Below are positions 12,571 through 23,019 of a DNA stretch of 64,000 nt, in pieces. The stretch is from Chaenocephalus aceratus (lineage: Eukaryota > Chordata > Actinopteri > Perciformes > Channichthyidae): the NCBI GenBank assembly GCA_023974075.1, contig CM043793.1, positions 7,682,788 through 7,746,787 on the forward strand. The letters are read 5' to 3'. The position numbers and the translations under genes are program-made. Under the pieces are notes generated by a model. That model made no database searches, was not told the DNA's origin, and worked only from the letters and a program-made list of their open reading frames with translations. The number at the start of each line of letters is the position of its first letter. Within the stretch, counting starts at the first letter, position 1.

Positions 12571-14120
12571 CAGTGGGGCAAAAAAAGTATTTAGTCAGCC
12601 ACTAATTTTGCAAGTTCTCCCTCTTAAAAAGATGAGAGAGGCCTGTAATTTTCATCCTAGGTACACTTCAACTATGAGAGACAGAATGGGGGGAAAGAAT
12701 CCAGGAAATCACATTGTAGGATTTTTAATGAATTAATTGGTAAATTCCTCGGTAAAATAAGTATTTGGTCACCTACAAACAAACAAGATTTCTGGCTCTC
12801 ACAGACCTGTAACTTGTTCTTTAAGAGCCTCCTCTGTCCTCCACTCGTTAACTGTATTAATGGCACCTGTTTGAACTCGTTATCAGTATAAAAGACACCT
12901 GTCCACAACCTCAAACAGTCACACTCCAAACTCCACGATGGCCAAGACCAAAGAGCTGTCAAAGGACACCAGAAACAAAAGTGTAGACCTGCACCAGGCT
13001 GGGAAGACTGAATCTGCAATAGGTAAGCAGCTTGGTGTGAAGAGATCAACTGTGGGAGCAATTATTAGAAAATGGAAGACATACAAGACCACTGATAATC
13101 TCCCTCGATCTGGGGCTCCATGCAAGATCTCACCCCGTGGGGTCAAAATGATCACAAGAACGGCGAGCAAAAATCCCAGAACCACACGGGGGGACCTAGT
13201 CAATGACCTGCAGAGAGCTGGGACCAAAGTAACAAAGGCTACCATCAAGTAACACACTACGCCGCCAGGGACTCACATCCTGCAGTGCCAGACGTGTCCC
13301 CCTGCTTAAGCCAGTACATGTCCAGGCCCGTCTGAAGTTTGCTAGAGAGCATTTAGATGATCCAGAAGAGGATTGGGAGAATGTCATATGGTCAGATGAA
13401 ACCAAAATAGAATTTTTTGGTAAAAACTCAACTAGACGTGTTTGAAGGAGAAAGAATACTGAGTTGCATCCAAAGAACACCATATCTACTGTGAAACATG
13501 GGGGTGGGAACATCATGCTTTGGGGCTGTTTTTCTGCAAAGGGACCAGGACGACTGATCCGTGTAAAGGAAAGAATGAATGGGGCCATGTATCGTGAGAT
13601 TTTGAGTGACAACCTCCTTCCATCAGCAAGGGCATTGAAGATGAAACGTGGCTGGGTCTTTCAGCATGACAATGATCCCAAACACACCGCCCGGGCAACG
13701 AAGGAGTGGCTTCGTAAGAAGCATTTCAAGGTCCTGGAGTGGCCTAGCCAGTATCCAGATCTCAACCCCATAGAAAATCTTTGGAGGGAGTTGAAAGTCC
13801 GTATTGCCCAGCGACAGCCCCAAAACATCACTGCTCTAGAGGAGATCTGCATGGAGGAATGGGCCAAAATACCAGCAACAGTGTGTGAAAACCTTGTGAA
13901 GACTTACAGAAAGCGTTTGACCTCTGTTCATTGCCAACAAAGGGTATATAACAAAGTATTGAGATGAACTTTTGTTATTGACCAAATACTTATTTTCTAC
14001 CATAATTTGCAAATAAATTCTTTAAAAATCAGGACAATGTGATTTTTCTCATTTTGTCTCTCATAGTTAAGGTATACCTAGGATGAATTACAGGCCTCTC
14101 ATCTTTTTAAGTGGGAGAAC
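12571..14120 (+). mobile_element. Tc1/mariner element, right end truncated (left copy)
   Basis: The left terminus CAGTGGGGCAAAAAAAGTAT follows a TA at 12569. The inner repeat (AGGCCTGTAATTTTCATCCT) recurs inverted near 14080-14105. The final ~40 bp of the right terminus is replaced by another Tc1 fragment at 14121. Confidence 0.88.
12938..13966 (+). pseudogene. Tc1 transposase, broken (left copy)
   Basis: The N-terminal helix-turn-helix is intact ([40 protein letters not shown]). The catalytic parts are recognisable: WSDETKIEF carries the first [11 protein letters not shown] the second, and [15 protein letters not shown] the third acidic residue (E). An extra A near 13250 shifts the frame, a TGA replaces the Trp codon after NSTRRV (13442), and an extra T near 13928 garbles the C-terminus. 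The TGA is shared with the right copy; the indels are private. Confidence 0.9.
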
Positions 14121-14285
14121 TGTGTATCTTTTTTGCAGTTTTGCAGTGTGGGCAGGTGCCAAGTCTTGCTGGAAAATGAAATCAGCATCTCCATGAAGCT
14201 CGTCAGAAGAAGGAAGCATGAAAGTGCTCTAAAATGTCCTGGTAGACGTCTGCGTTGACTTTGGACTTGAGAAAACACAGAGGAC
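14121..14285 (-). pseudogene. Second Tc1-like transposase fragment (left copy)
   Basis: Read on the minus strand it encodes a central DDE segment (ELHGDADFIFQQDLAPAHTA) of a Tc1-like family different from the one at 12571. One extra A near 14222 breaks the frame in this copy only. Confidence 0.75.
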
Positions 14286-14808
14286 TAGGGATGGGTATCG
14301 AGAACCGGTACTAAGTCAATACCGGTACCTGATTGGACGGTATCGTATAGATTTTATACCGTTAAGCCGCTGGACAAACGGTGCTTGGTTATCGGTGCTG
14401 TTATCGGTCTATATGTTACGTCTGCTCTTCCTTAGTTTAACTTTAAACCATTCTGGTTGGTTGGAACCCTCATCCTGTGTGATGTATCCGGTGTGAGACC
14501 CCTCTGATTGGCCACTGTAAATGTCACTCGTCATCTCTTCTCAACAGCGCTCTTATTATTGTTGTGAGACTCCCGCAGGCTAGGCCGACAGAGTACAGCG
14601 ATCGAAGGTCTGGGCGCACTTTAAAAAATTGTAGTGGCGATAGTGCAAGGTGCCAATTTATGTACTCAATTAGTTGCTTGTAAAGGGGGGTATCACACGC
14701 AACTTAATGAAGCATTTGCAAACGAGACACTCATTGAATCTAAAACGGTGCAGCGTATTGACAGCCTAAACCATGTGGCTGCTAGCAATACTGCTAGTGC
14801 TAATAGTG
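14286..14808 (+). mobile_element. hAT element 5' part, cut by the gap (left copy)
   Basis: Same as 56316-56824 but with several extra bases and a small rearranged stretch near 14345-14400. The BED-finger frame is broken by at least three insertions within 100 bases. Confidence 0.75.
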
Positions 14809-14908
14809 NNNNNNNNNNNNNNNNNNNNNNNNNNNNNNNNNNNNNNNNNNNNNNNNNNNNNNNNNNNNNNNNNNNNNNNNNNNNNNNNNNNNNNNNNNNN
14901 NNNNNNNN
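14809..14908. other. Assembly gap (100 N)
   Basis: The run is exactly 100 N, the conventional placeholder for a gap of unknown size. Sequence before it matches 56650-56824. Sequence after it does not match what follows 56824. It cuts an integrase-like gene on the right and a hAT element on the left. Confidence 0.97.
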
Positions 14909-16240
14909 TGCATTTTTGGACAAAGTGTACTTCAGTTCTGTTTCTTCATGGGCATCATTCAGGTAAGCTACAAATGTAGTATAACTGACATGTTTTTATA
15001 TTGAACACAAACGACCTTCTCTACACAAAACAAAGCATATGCTGTATATATTCTCTAATTAGCAGACACTGCATGGCTGTTTTATGAATATGGCTGAGTT
15101 TACATATGTTGTTATTGCATTTCAATAAACAGATATTGCTTATCGATTTAGGAGGAAGCAGATTTCTCACACACAATTTAGAAATATTATGAAAATTATT
15201 ATCTATCAATCAATCAGTGCATAATTACAATTAAGCTAGTCCCACACACACTTTTCTATTAAAACAACACATGAAACCATACATCAAGCAAAAGCATTGT
15301 GTTATTCATTTGGAAATGTTGTTGTTGTTGCCAGTGTTCGCCACAGGGTGTGAGTAAACAAGAGAAGAAAACGGTAGTAAAATTGAACGAATCAGCAAGC
15401 AGTGAAGGCAAGAGAATACGTGTTTCTTCTAGGTTTACTCGTTGTGGAACAACACCATAAAGTTGTGACGAGTGAAGAAAGAGAACCGTTGTCCGCCTAA
15501 TCTCTAGCTACAACCTTGTTGTTATTATTATTTTAAAATATAATAAATAATAATTAATCACTAATCATTGTTATTAATCTAATTATTATTATTTGAAGTC
15601 AGGCACGTTAAAATATCAATTTCAAGATGATGTTAAAAGAATGTTAAGGGATGCAAATGAAAGAGGAGAGTATGGCAGAAGAGATACCTGAGTATGAAAA
15701 CAGGAATCATACTTCTACTGATAGTTTCATCATACAATGAACATGTGGTTGTTTATTAAGATGAATTAACTTTATTTTTTCCCTTTTTGTTTATCAAAAA
15801 AATAACCTCTTTTTATTTAAAGCCCTCTCATCTAATTACCTCATGACAATATCAAATTCTATAACTGATATCAGTGAACTTGTTTTCATACTACCTTATC
15901 AACTGTTTTCCAGGACGAGTTGGATGAGACCACCTGTGTGTGGGATTCACATGTCATCAGACCATCAAAGAATGACAGAGTACCCAGCGGTCGGCCCAAA
16001 GTCATGTACATGTTCCCAGAACTCTACACAACTGAGGACTGCATTTCCCCAGTGGAAGGAGCAGACGCACAGCTGTGTCGGAGTAACTGCACATTCAGAC
16101 CAGCAGTGCCATGTGACACAGACATCTACAACATCTGCAACCTTCTGATGATGGAGTCACAGTTGAATCTTCCTGCTGATTCTTATCAAGCGTTGGATTT
16201 GTACCTGGATTTAAGGAATACAATCCGATCTTCTCTGTGA
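14909..16240 (+). CDS. Integrase-core-like protein, C-terminal two exons (5' part lost in gap)
   Basis: The first visible exon (14909-14962) reads CIFGQSVLQFCFFMGIIQ and ends at a GTAAGC donor. The second (15914-16240) follows a TTTTCCAG acceptor in the same phase, starts DELDETTCVWDSHVIRPSKN, continues with VPSGRPKVMYMFPELY, and stops at TGA 16238. From memory this matches the C-terminal end of a multi-copy fish family annotated as integrase-core (rve-type) proteins, probably transposon-derived. The catalytic part would lie upstream, in or beyond the gap, so no DDE residues can be seen. It converges on the HECT gene at 17443. The family assignment needs a search. Confidence 0.55.
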
Positions 16241-17442
16241 CTTGAGATGAAACTACATTTGAAAATAACCAAATGAAACCAATCTCACAATTGATCACAT
16301 TTTATTTTTACATTTGTGAGTGCATCTTGAAGCAGGAGTGTATATACTTGGTGTTTCATGTTATCTGACAGGTGAACTATAAATAAGTAAACATAATACC
16401 CCAGACACCCCTCTGAGTATTGAAGGTTAGTTGAACTGAATGTATAGTCAAAAATGTTTACAAAAATAAGCAGTGGCAAGAAAAGGATTGTGTAAAGGAA
16501 TTTCTTCAGATTGACGTCTCACAATAGTGGTATTACTTATTACTAGTGTTACTGTTTTCATACTCAAGGTTCAAACATTTTGGAACTACATATGTACCCA
16601 CCATTATGTTCTTTCAAGCACCTGCAGAAGTGACTGCCTCTAGAATCACTGCTGTGCGAGATATTTTGTTGGGAAGTCACAGTAATATCTTTGTCATTGT
16701 TATCAGGAAATGTATTTATACTTGCATAAGAGGAATTTCATTAGAATATTGCCTTTTCTTAATGGCGCTAATGGAAGTAGACACTTTGTTGTGTATAGGA
16801 CTGTAATCATAGATATGCTGCCTTTACGTCAGTTATTAGGTAGGTAACACATGAACATAGGAAAAACAATAGGGATGACATCAATGAGAAATTCCACCCT
16901 TTTATTGAACAATGATGGATTACAATTGTTACAGTAAAAGCTTCAAATAAACAAAACAAGGCCAACATGTTTCTTGTTTCAGTTTATTGTATTGGTACAG
17001 TAAGAGTTGGCACAGGCATCAGCTATATGCTGAAAGGACTTTTAGAACCGTGTGCTTATCATTCTGTAAACTAATTTGGCAAAAACTGGAAGTAATCCTT
17101 ATAGAAAAAGAACCTTACTGTAAAAATAATGAATCTATTCAACAACACAATTTTGAATATACTTGTGTTTTTACTCCCTTCATCAACTTGCAATACATGG
17201 AACTTGTATAAGGTGCTATGGAGTTTTTCAAAATGAAAGGGTAAAATATATTTTAAGTTTGGAAAACAACTTTGAATGCATTACGTGTTGGACATGTCAG
17301 TCATAAACACTTAACCTGAGTGCTTGAACAGCAACAGTATTTAGCTGATAATGCAATATGTAGAACTTATTTCAAGTCAGCAAATGCCACAGGATTCAAA
17401 GTGCCAATATGAAAGCGAAATGTATGTGATCCCTTGCAACCA
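16241..17442. other. Spacer between two convergent genes
   Basis: AT-rich sequence lies between the integrase stop (16240) and the HECT gene stop (17443). No ORF here has recognisable homology. It should hold both 3' UTRs. An AATAAA on the plus strand occurs near 16948. I see no terminal inverted repeat within it. Confidence 0.4.
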
Positions 17443-20400
17443 CTACAGAATATCCATTGTAAAGCAATCACCGGAAAGGACGCTGTCTAGCTCTGCATGG
17501 AAATCTGGGTAGGAGCTGTAAGTGCATGGCAACTCCAGAACTGCTCCACATGTGTGTGCCACAGGCCCTGCGACTTAACCCACACAACCTGTTAAAAGTC
17601 ACTTCAATGCTGTCCTTGCATAGCACAGAGGACCCTGTGCAGAAGCGCAAGAAGATCTCCAGTTTTCTTTGGTCAAGGCTTCTCACATACCGTAGCAGGT
17701 AAGTAAGGGCTGCCTGTTCCTGTGGATTCAGGCTTTCATTTGACGGCTTTATCATCTGGGCAACTTTCCTGTTTGTTGGCCTCTTGTTCTCATACAGTTC
17801 CATTATGCTCTCTTTTGTTAATAGCCTCGGCACAGCATTGTGAATACTGGAGTGGAAACAGTCAATGATGAACTTTGGCTCTTGAAGAAGAGCTTTGTGC
17901 GCCATGACTACAATTGCAGCCCTTATGTTGTCTTTAGAGGGCAGACAGTGTGAGCCCATTCGTGAGAAGAGGTCCAGTAAGTCTTCCTCATCTATTTCTT
18001 CCAGGTTTCCCTCTAGCACTTTCTCAACTGATTCTCGCTCGGTCACTGAAAGATATCTCAGAAAGGACATCATCAAAAGTTCTTCATCCACAGAACTGAC
18101 TCCTTGACAACATGACAGAATGAAAGCTGGTGACAGTCTGATAGGTATGATATTGTGGTCCATATATCCTTTTATCCATACTCTACCAACAGCTTGCCAT
18201 TCCTTCTCCGAATAATCTGGCCGCAGTCTGGGCACTCGCTCATCTTCCCCCTCGCACTGTTGCAAAAAAGCTCCCAGAAGGCGGAGTACACTTCTCTTGA
18301 GACCCCCTCACCGTCCAAAGCTTTCTCATTTATTAACTCCATTATAAGTTGCACTTCCATTACTTTTGGATCCATGAAGACATTTAGAACATCCTGAACT
18401 ATGTTTACCCGTCTGAACTTGACACAGTGGACTTCTTTTTCAGATCCCCTTGGTGATGCTGCATCGTCATTCAGTGTTGAATGCTGAAAGATAAAAACAC
18501 GTTTTAATTAGATGTGATTACAAATTGATAAGTGAATAAATTAGTTGACAGACAATTAATCATCAACCTGACAAGCAATGCATCAATTCAGCTATTTATT
18601 TTTCATGCAAAAGCACTAATTATTCTGTGGGTCTGAATATGATGTTTTTATGTTTTATCTCACATATTCTCAATATCTTTCAATTGTTGAATTGTGGTTG
18701 ACTAAACAAGTAATCTAAGACATCAGCTTGGCTGTGTGAACTTGTAATAGCAATTCTTTTCTTTTTTGGACATTTTATAGACAAAAACATTATTTGATGA
18801 TTTGTTTTTAATTAATACAAAAGTAACACTTTGCAGCATTATTACAAAAAACGTATTTCTACAATATACCTGCAAAGAGTTGAGGTGATGTGGATTCCAG
18901 GGAAGAGTGTCGTCCTGATCATCACCATAATATCCAGAAATAGGTCCAACCTGTACTTCAAAGTCTTCCAGAGATGCATGAATGGCAAGGGCAAGAGCGG
19001 AGTCTGACTCGTCTGCATCTTGGTTTGAGGCAGGAAACAAACAGTCCTCTTGAGATGCATGCCTGCTCCTGGATTGACAAAGATTACTGCCAGCATCATC
19101 CAAAGATGGAGAAGACATGACTTCTGTGGTAATCAACTCAGGAGGGGCAAGTCTTGGTGGTATGCTTGATTCTCTTGTCTAGGTAAAATTAAATGAAAAA
19201 AATAATAAAGTTATCATTATAACAGTGGTTATTCATGCATGATCAGATGAAATAACATTCATTGATACACATATACACCCGTGATTGATTTCATCTCAAA
19301 CATTTTTACTAATTTCAATAAACGTAGTTGGGAGTTTACATTTAAAATTAAATTAACTTTGCTTTCTGGAACAAAATCATGCAGTCTCTTCAACCCCATT
19401 TTCGTATTATTTTACACTACACCTGTGAGTTATTCTAAACTAAGCTGTTGTCACCTGTAGATGATACCTAAATGCCACTAGAAGGCCATATCAACAACAT
19501 CAATCAACCGTTTCTGTACATCCTTCTTCAGAGTTAAATAAAATGGCATGCTTGGTTGAATAACTGTTTGAAAAATGTCAGTTCAAACTGATTTCAGTTA
19601 AAAGTATATAGTTCTAGGGTTTTCAAAAAGAGCCACATTGAATGTTTGAACATGTTGGAGATTTTCAAAGCAATACTGCTCTTTTCAAATTCCTGCATCA
19701 ACCAATAGTAGTTGTAAAAATGACACAATTTATACAGAGGCTTACTTCTTCATTTGTTTCCTGCACTGAGTCGTTGGGTGCTGGATCTGAATCTGAGGAT
19801 CTCTCAATGTGATGCACTGGATGATCTGTTCCGATCCTCGAGGGATGATATCTCCTAGGTTGGTTCCTCACAGACAGTCTCTGCTTTCTCCTGGTCTAAA
19901 AATGAAATGAGCAGATTAGCAGATGATGGACTTGTATAGACTGGAGAGCTGTTCAATTAAATACATTTTTATGGTTTTGTATTTGCAAAGAAGTGAATAG
20001 AAATGTAAGAGCCAATATTTATACATCTGAGCAGCTCTTCTAACTCAACTATTACTCCGACTGAGAAAATCAATAGATATATTTATCTTTTTAGGAATTT
20101 TTAATGTTACAAATGGATTGCACATTACATTTAGTAAATAGATATATCCGGGGAGAAACGGGGGTAAGAGGTGAATGTGCAGTTAATCGGCTTACACTAA
20201 ATACGTTCACATTTAAAAACCTTACATTTTGAAATGGGCCACCTTCATATTTGTTTAGAGTTAAATAGTGCACCTACACATATGCTATATATTACTTGTA
20301 TGTACTTTAATTGAAGTTTCACATTCCAAACAAACGTTTTAACCTGTTTAGTACAATTATGTCTAAAGACTTCCACAACAATACGTTTTTGACTGAATAC

Positions 20401-21345
20401 AAAAGTGGAAAAAAGACAAAAATAGCACACCTTGATTGGCCTATGGTCTGTGGGCTCGAACTCCGAAGATGTGTCAGAGTCAGAGAGCATTATTGTGGCA
20501 TCCTTAGGAGAGAGTTCTTTATCCTTTTCCTTGGAGCAGGTGTAGATGCGCAGCATTCGTAGTTTGGTTTGATCGTAAAGCTGTTGCACTGTGTTTTCAA
20601 GGGGGTACTGGGCAGTGACTAAAATCACGAACGTCAAACTTGAAGTCTTTCAGCGGTCCTTTGGCAGACTTCCCATTTGGAAAAAACAAGCCTTTGCCAA
20701 TATCCAGAAGCTCCTCCATGGTCATTGTTTTCTGGACTGACATGTGCCGTGTCCCACCTCCCTGTCTTGTACGGACCTGGTAATATTTCCCTTTTTGAAA
20801 GTTGAGCCATCCTATTTCCACCCTCCGTGAGTCTTGAAAGCATGTTTATTTCCAACACCAGGGCCGACATCAGGGTCTGCCTTTTCCCCTTTTCCCTGTA
20901 GTCTGACTCTTATTTTCTCCATGAGAGATGACTTAACTGTTGTTTCGTTCTCCCGACTTAACAGTTGTTTCGTTTGTCCCCGTTATTTGCCGACAAAAGG
21001 CTCGGAGTGCAAGTCGGTCACCATATTTCTCAATATATTTCCCCAACTCCTCATCAGTCATGACATTTATGACGTTAATGTCGATCTGGAGAAAGCAGAA
21101 GAAATGTAAAAAACGTTACTATACTAGCAAGTTAGCTAAATGAGGCTAACAAATTGGCCTATAGGCTAAAAACAGTGTAATGCTACATTAGCTGTAAGTG
21201 CATGCAACAGGTAAACAGCAGAATAACTTACCTTGTCATCTTTTAGTTGATTGACGATATTATCGGGTATATTTCGCCTTTTCAGGAACGTGAATATGTC
21301 CACCTCCCTGCCATTGTTTATGGGTTGGACTTGGATGAGCTACCT
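17443..21345 (-). pseudogene. SAM-like/UIM-like/HECT ubiquitin ligase gene (G2E3-like), broken frames
   Basis: Exons on the minus strand: about 21345-21232 (start uncertain; FTFLKRRNIPDNIVNQLKDD), 21085-20431, 19895-19746, 19179-18870 and 18483-17443. The first two encode a SAM-like fold (TDEELGKYIEKYGDRLALRA). Next comes a conserved segment, EIGWLNFQKGKYYQVRTRQG followed by GTRHMSVQ. Exon 4 has a ubiquitin-interacting-like motif (ESDSALALAIHASLEDFE). The last exon is a HECT C-lobe ending AHTCGAVLELPCTYSSYPDF; the cysteine fits the catalytic position, and the stop is TAG 17443-17445. The layout resembles multi-copy fish genes named G2/M-phase-specific E3 ligase-like. Frames break near 17560 (extra G), 18265 (T run), 20613 (extra C) and 20825, plus a 25-bp duplication at 20931. 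Whether these are consensus errors or decay is open. Confidence 0.72.
20931..20975. repeat. 25-bp direct duplication in HECT-gene exon 2
   Basis: ACTTAAC(T/A)GTTGTTTCGTT begins at 20931 and again at 20956. The duplication adds 25 bases and creates an early TAA. Skipping one unit restores an open frame (ETTVKSSLMEKIRVRLQGKG). Confidence 0.7.
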
Positions 21346-21559
21346 GAAAATACGAACGGAATATGCCGTTCTGAGAGAATGTAACGGTGACGACGTGCAA
21401 GCAGGACCGTAATGTCCTTATAAGGAAGTCCGAGATTAAAATATACCTTTCCACTGTCATTTCAAAACGTATACATACAAGTCTGAATTGAAATGTTGGT
21501 CTACTGTGTGCTGCACTTCCTCCTTGGCGCACTGGTTAATAGGAAGTGGATTCAAAAAT

Positions 21560-21770
21560 AAAGTCAGGATAACGGATTAGTTTCGCGTGCGCACGAGAAA
21601 GGAACCCGTTTTCCTGACTTTATTTTTTTTTCTCATATATTTTTTGTATGTCCCTTAAACCGTTATCCTGACTTTTTTTTAAGATACTTTCTCGTGCGCA
21701 CGCGAAACATTCGCGTGCGCACGAGATACAAACCCGTTATCCTGACATTTTTTTTCTCTCTCTGGTTTTT
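21560..21770. repeat. Inverted/direct repeats with GCGTGCGCACGAG cores
   Basis: TTTCGCGTGCGCACGAGAAAG (21582) recurs inverted at about 21688 and again in direct form near 21710. The units are joined by AACCCGTTATCCTGAC-type segments and T runs. The core CGTGCGCACG is itself palindromic. The block sits just upstream of the first HECT-gene exon. Confidence 0.65.
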
Positions 21771-21799
21771 TTTTTTTTCTCTTCCCATGTCCCTTTAGG

Positions 21800-22360
21800 G
21801 GCTCCGTAGAAATGCGCCAAAACACATACATTATGAAACATCTTCACCAACCTGACAACACGTGCAGCACTAATAAAAAAGTATCCAATTAGCGAAACAT
21901 GTGCAGCGTTTACTTAAAGTGCTGCATAAACAAAATGCTGCAAATAAAAAAAACTGCAACAAGTTTAAAATGCCAGTTGGCGTGCTGGGATTATAAAGTT
22001 GGCCAACTGTTACTCTTGCAAAGAAGGTGTTTAACATTATAAATGAAATGACTAGGTTAGCTTTGCTAGCTAGCTAGTTAACACTACAGCAGATCTGCAA
22101 TGAAGGAAAAGAATCATGCGATAACATTGTTAAAATAAACCAATGAAAATTACATTTTAGGTTTCCAGTGATAGTTGGTCAACTTTATAATCCCCAAACC
22201 TCACCAAGTGCTCCGGTCCCAGCTCTGTGTTTCTAAATGCTGCATGTGTTGTCAAGTTTGTGAAGAGGTTTCTTTATTTGCTTTTGTTTTGGCACACAGT
22301 GTTTTGTTTTTTTAATCGTTGTTGAAACTGCTGTGTGTTACTTCCCCCCCTGCCCCCTGT
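21800..22360. repeat. MITE-like repeat, family A
   Basis: It shares GGGATTATAAAGTTGGCCAA, GCAGATCTGCAATGA and GCTCCGGTCCCAGCT with the copies at 1540 and 29470. The outer arms (GAAACATCTTCACCAACCTG and, inverted, TCAAGTTTGTGAAGAGGTTT) are partly complementary, so it can fold back. Confidence 0.6.
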
Positions 22361-22450
22361 CAGCCACCATAGTGAACACATTTATACATTGATAACATAA
22401 TACAACAATTCTGAATTTGGCCATATTACATTATGGGCACTTTTTTTACC

Positions 22451-22800
22451 TTAAAGGTGGGGTAGGTAAGTTTGAGAAACCGGCTCGAGATCGCTAGAAT
22501 TTGAAAATACACAACCGGAGAAAATCTGCCACTTCCTTACTAGAGCCCCTCCTCCAACACACACGAACGCGCACATGACCAATGAGGGCACGAGATAAGT
22601 TTGTGCCCCGATGGAAGCTGACAGGCAGGTAGGCTGTACTTTTTACAGTATTACGGCTTCTACAGATGACATTTTTTTATGGATTTTTTGTCAAAGCACT
22701 TAAGATATTCATTGCTATCGGGATGTTAAGAGCATTCCATGGAATATAACAAAAAGTGTATTTCGAGCCGGTTTCTCAAACTTACCTACCCCACCTTTAA
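22451..22800. mobile_element. 350-bp TTAA-flanked MITE, family B (complete)
   Basis: Perfect terminal inverted repeats AGGTGGGGTAGGTAAGTTTG and its complement are flanked by TTAA at 22451-22454 and 22797-22800. The TTAA target is that of piggyBac-type elements, though a Harbinger-type origin is not excluded. No ORF of note. Confidence 0.8.
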
Positions 22801-23019
22801 GTATATTTTGATGTTAATAATGTTGTACTTTTAATGAAGTACAATTTTGAATGCGGGACTAATACTTCTAACTGAGTATTTATACACTTTGGAATTGCAA
22901 CTTTCACTTAAGTAAACGTACTTCCAATGACATTGGTAGCTACATATACAGAGCATGAAACTGTACAGCTTCCAACATTTTTATTTTTTAGTAAACCGCC
23001 TTCTTTAATCAGTGTTTAC

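Larger units (their letters stand above)
1..14808. repeat. Left copy of a ~14.8-kb duplicated segment
   Basis: Base 1 corresponds to 42043, and the offset drifts only from 42042 to 42035 along the segment. Exons, introns and every transposon are shared. Differences are mostly single-base indels (poly-T near 2010, poly-G near 7700 and 11505, GT tract near 10420, CA tract near 1020). Substitutions are rare. Differences cluster in the last ~500 bases before the N run, as expected for a poorly covered contig end. Confidence 0.95.

Noticed and set aside
14634..14966. ORFs crossing the N run
   Set aside because: Artefacts of translating N; the two sides come from unrelated sequences.
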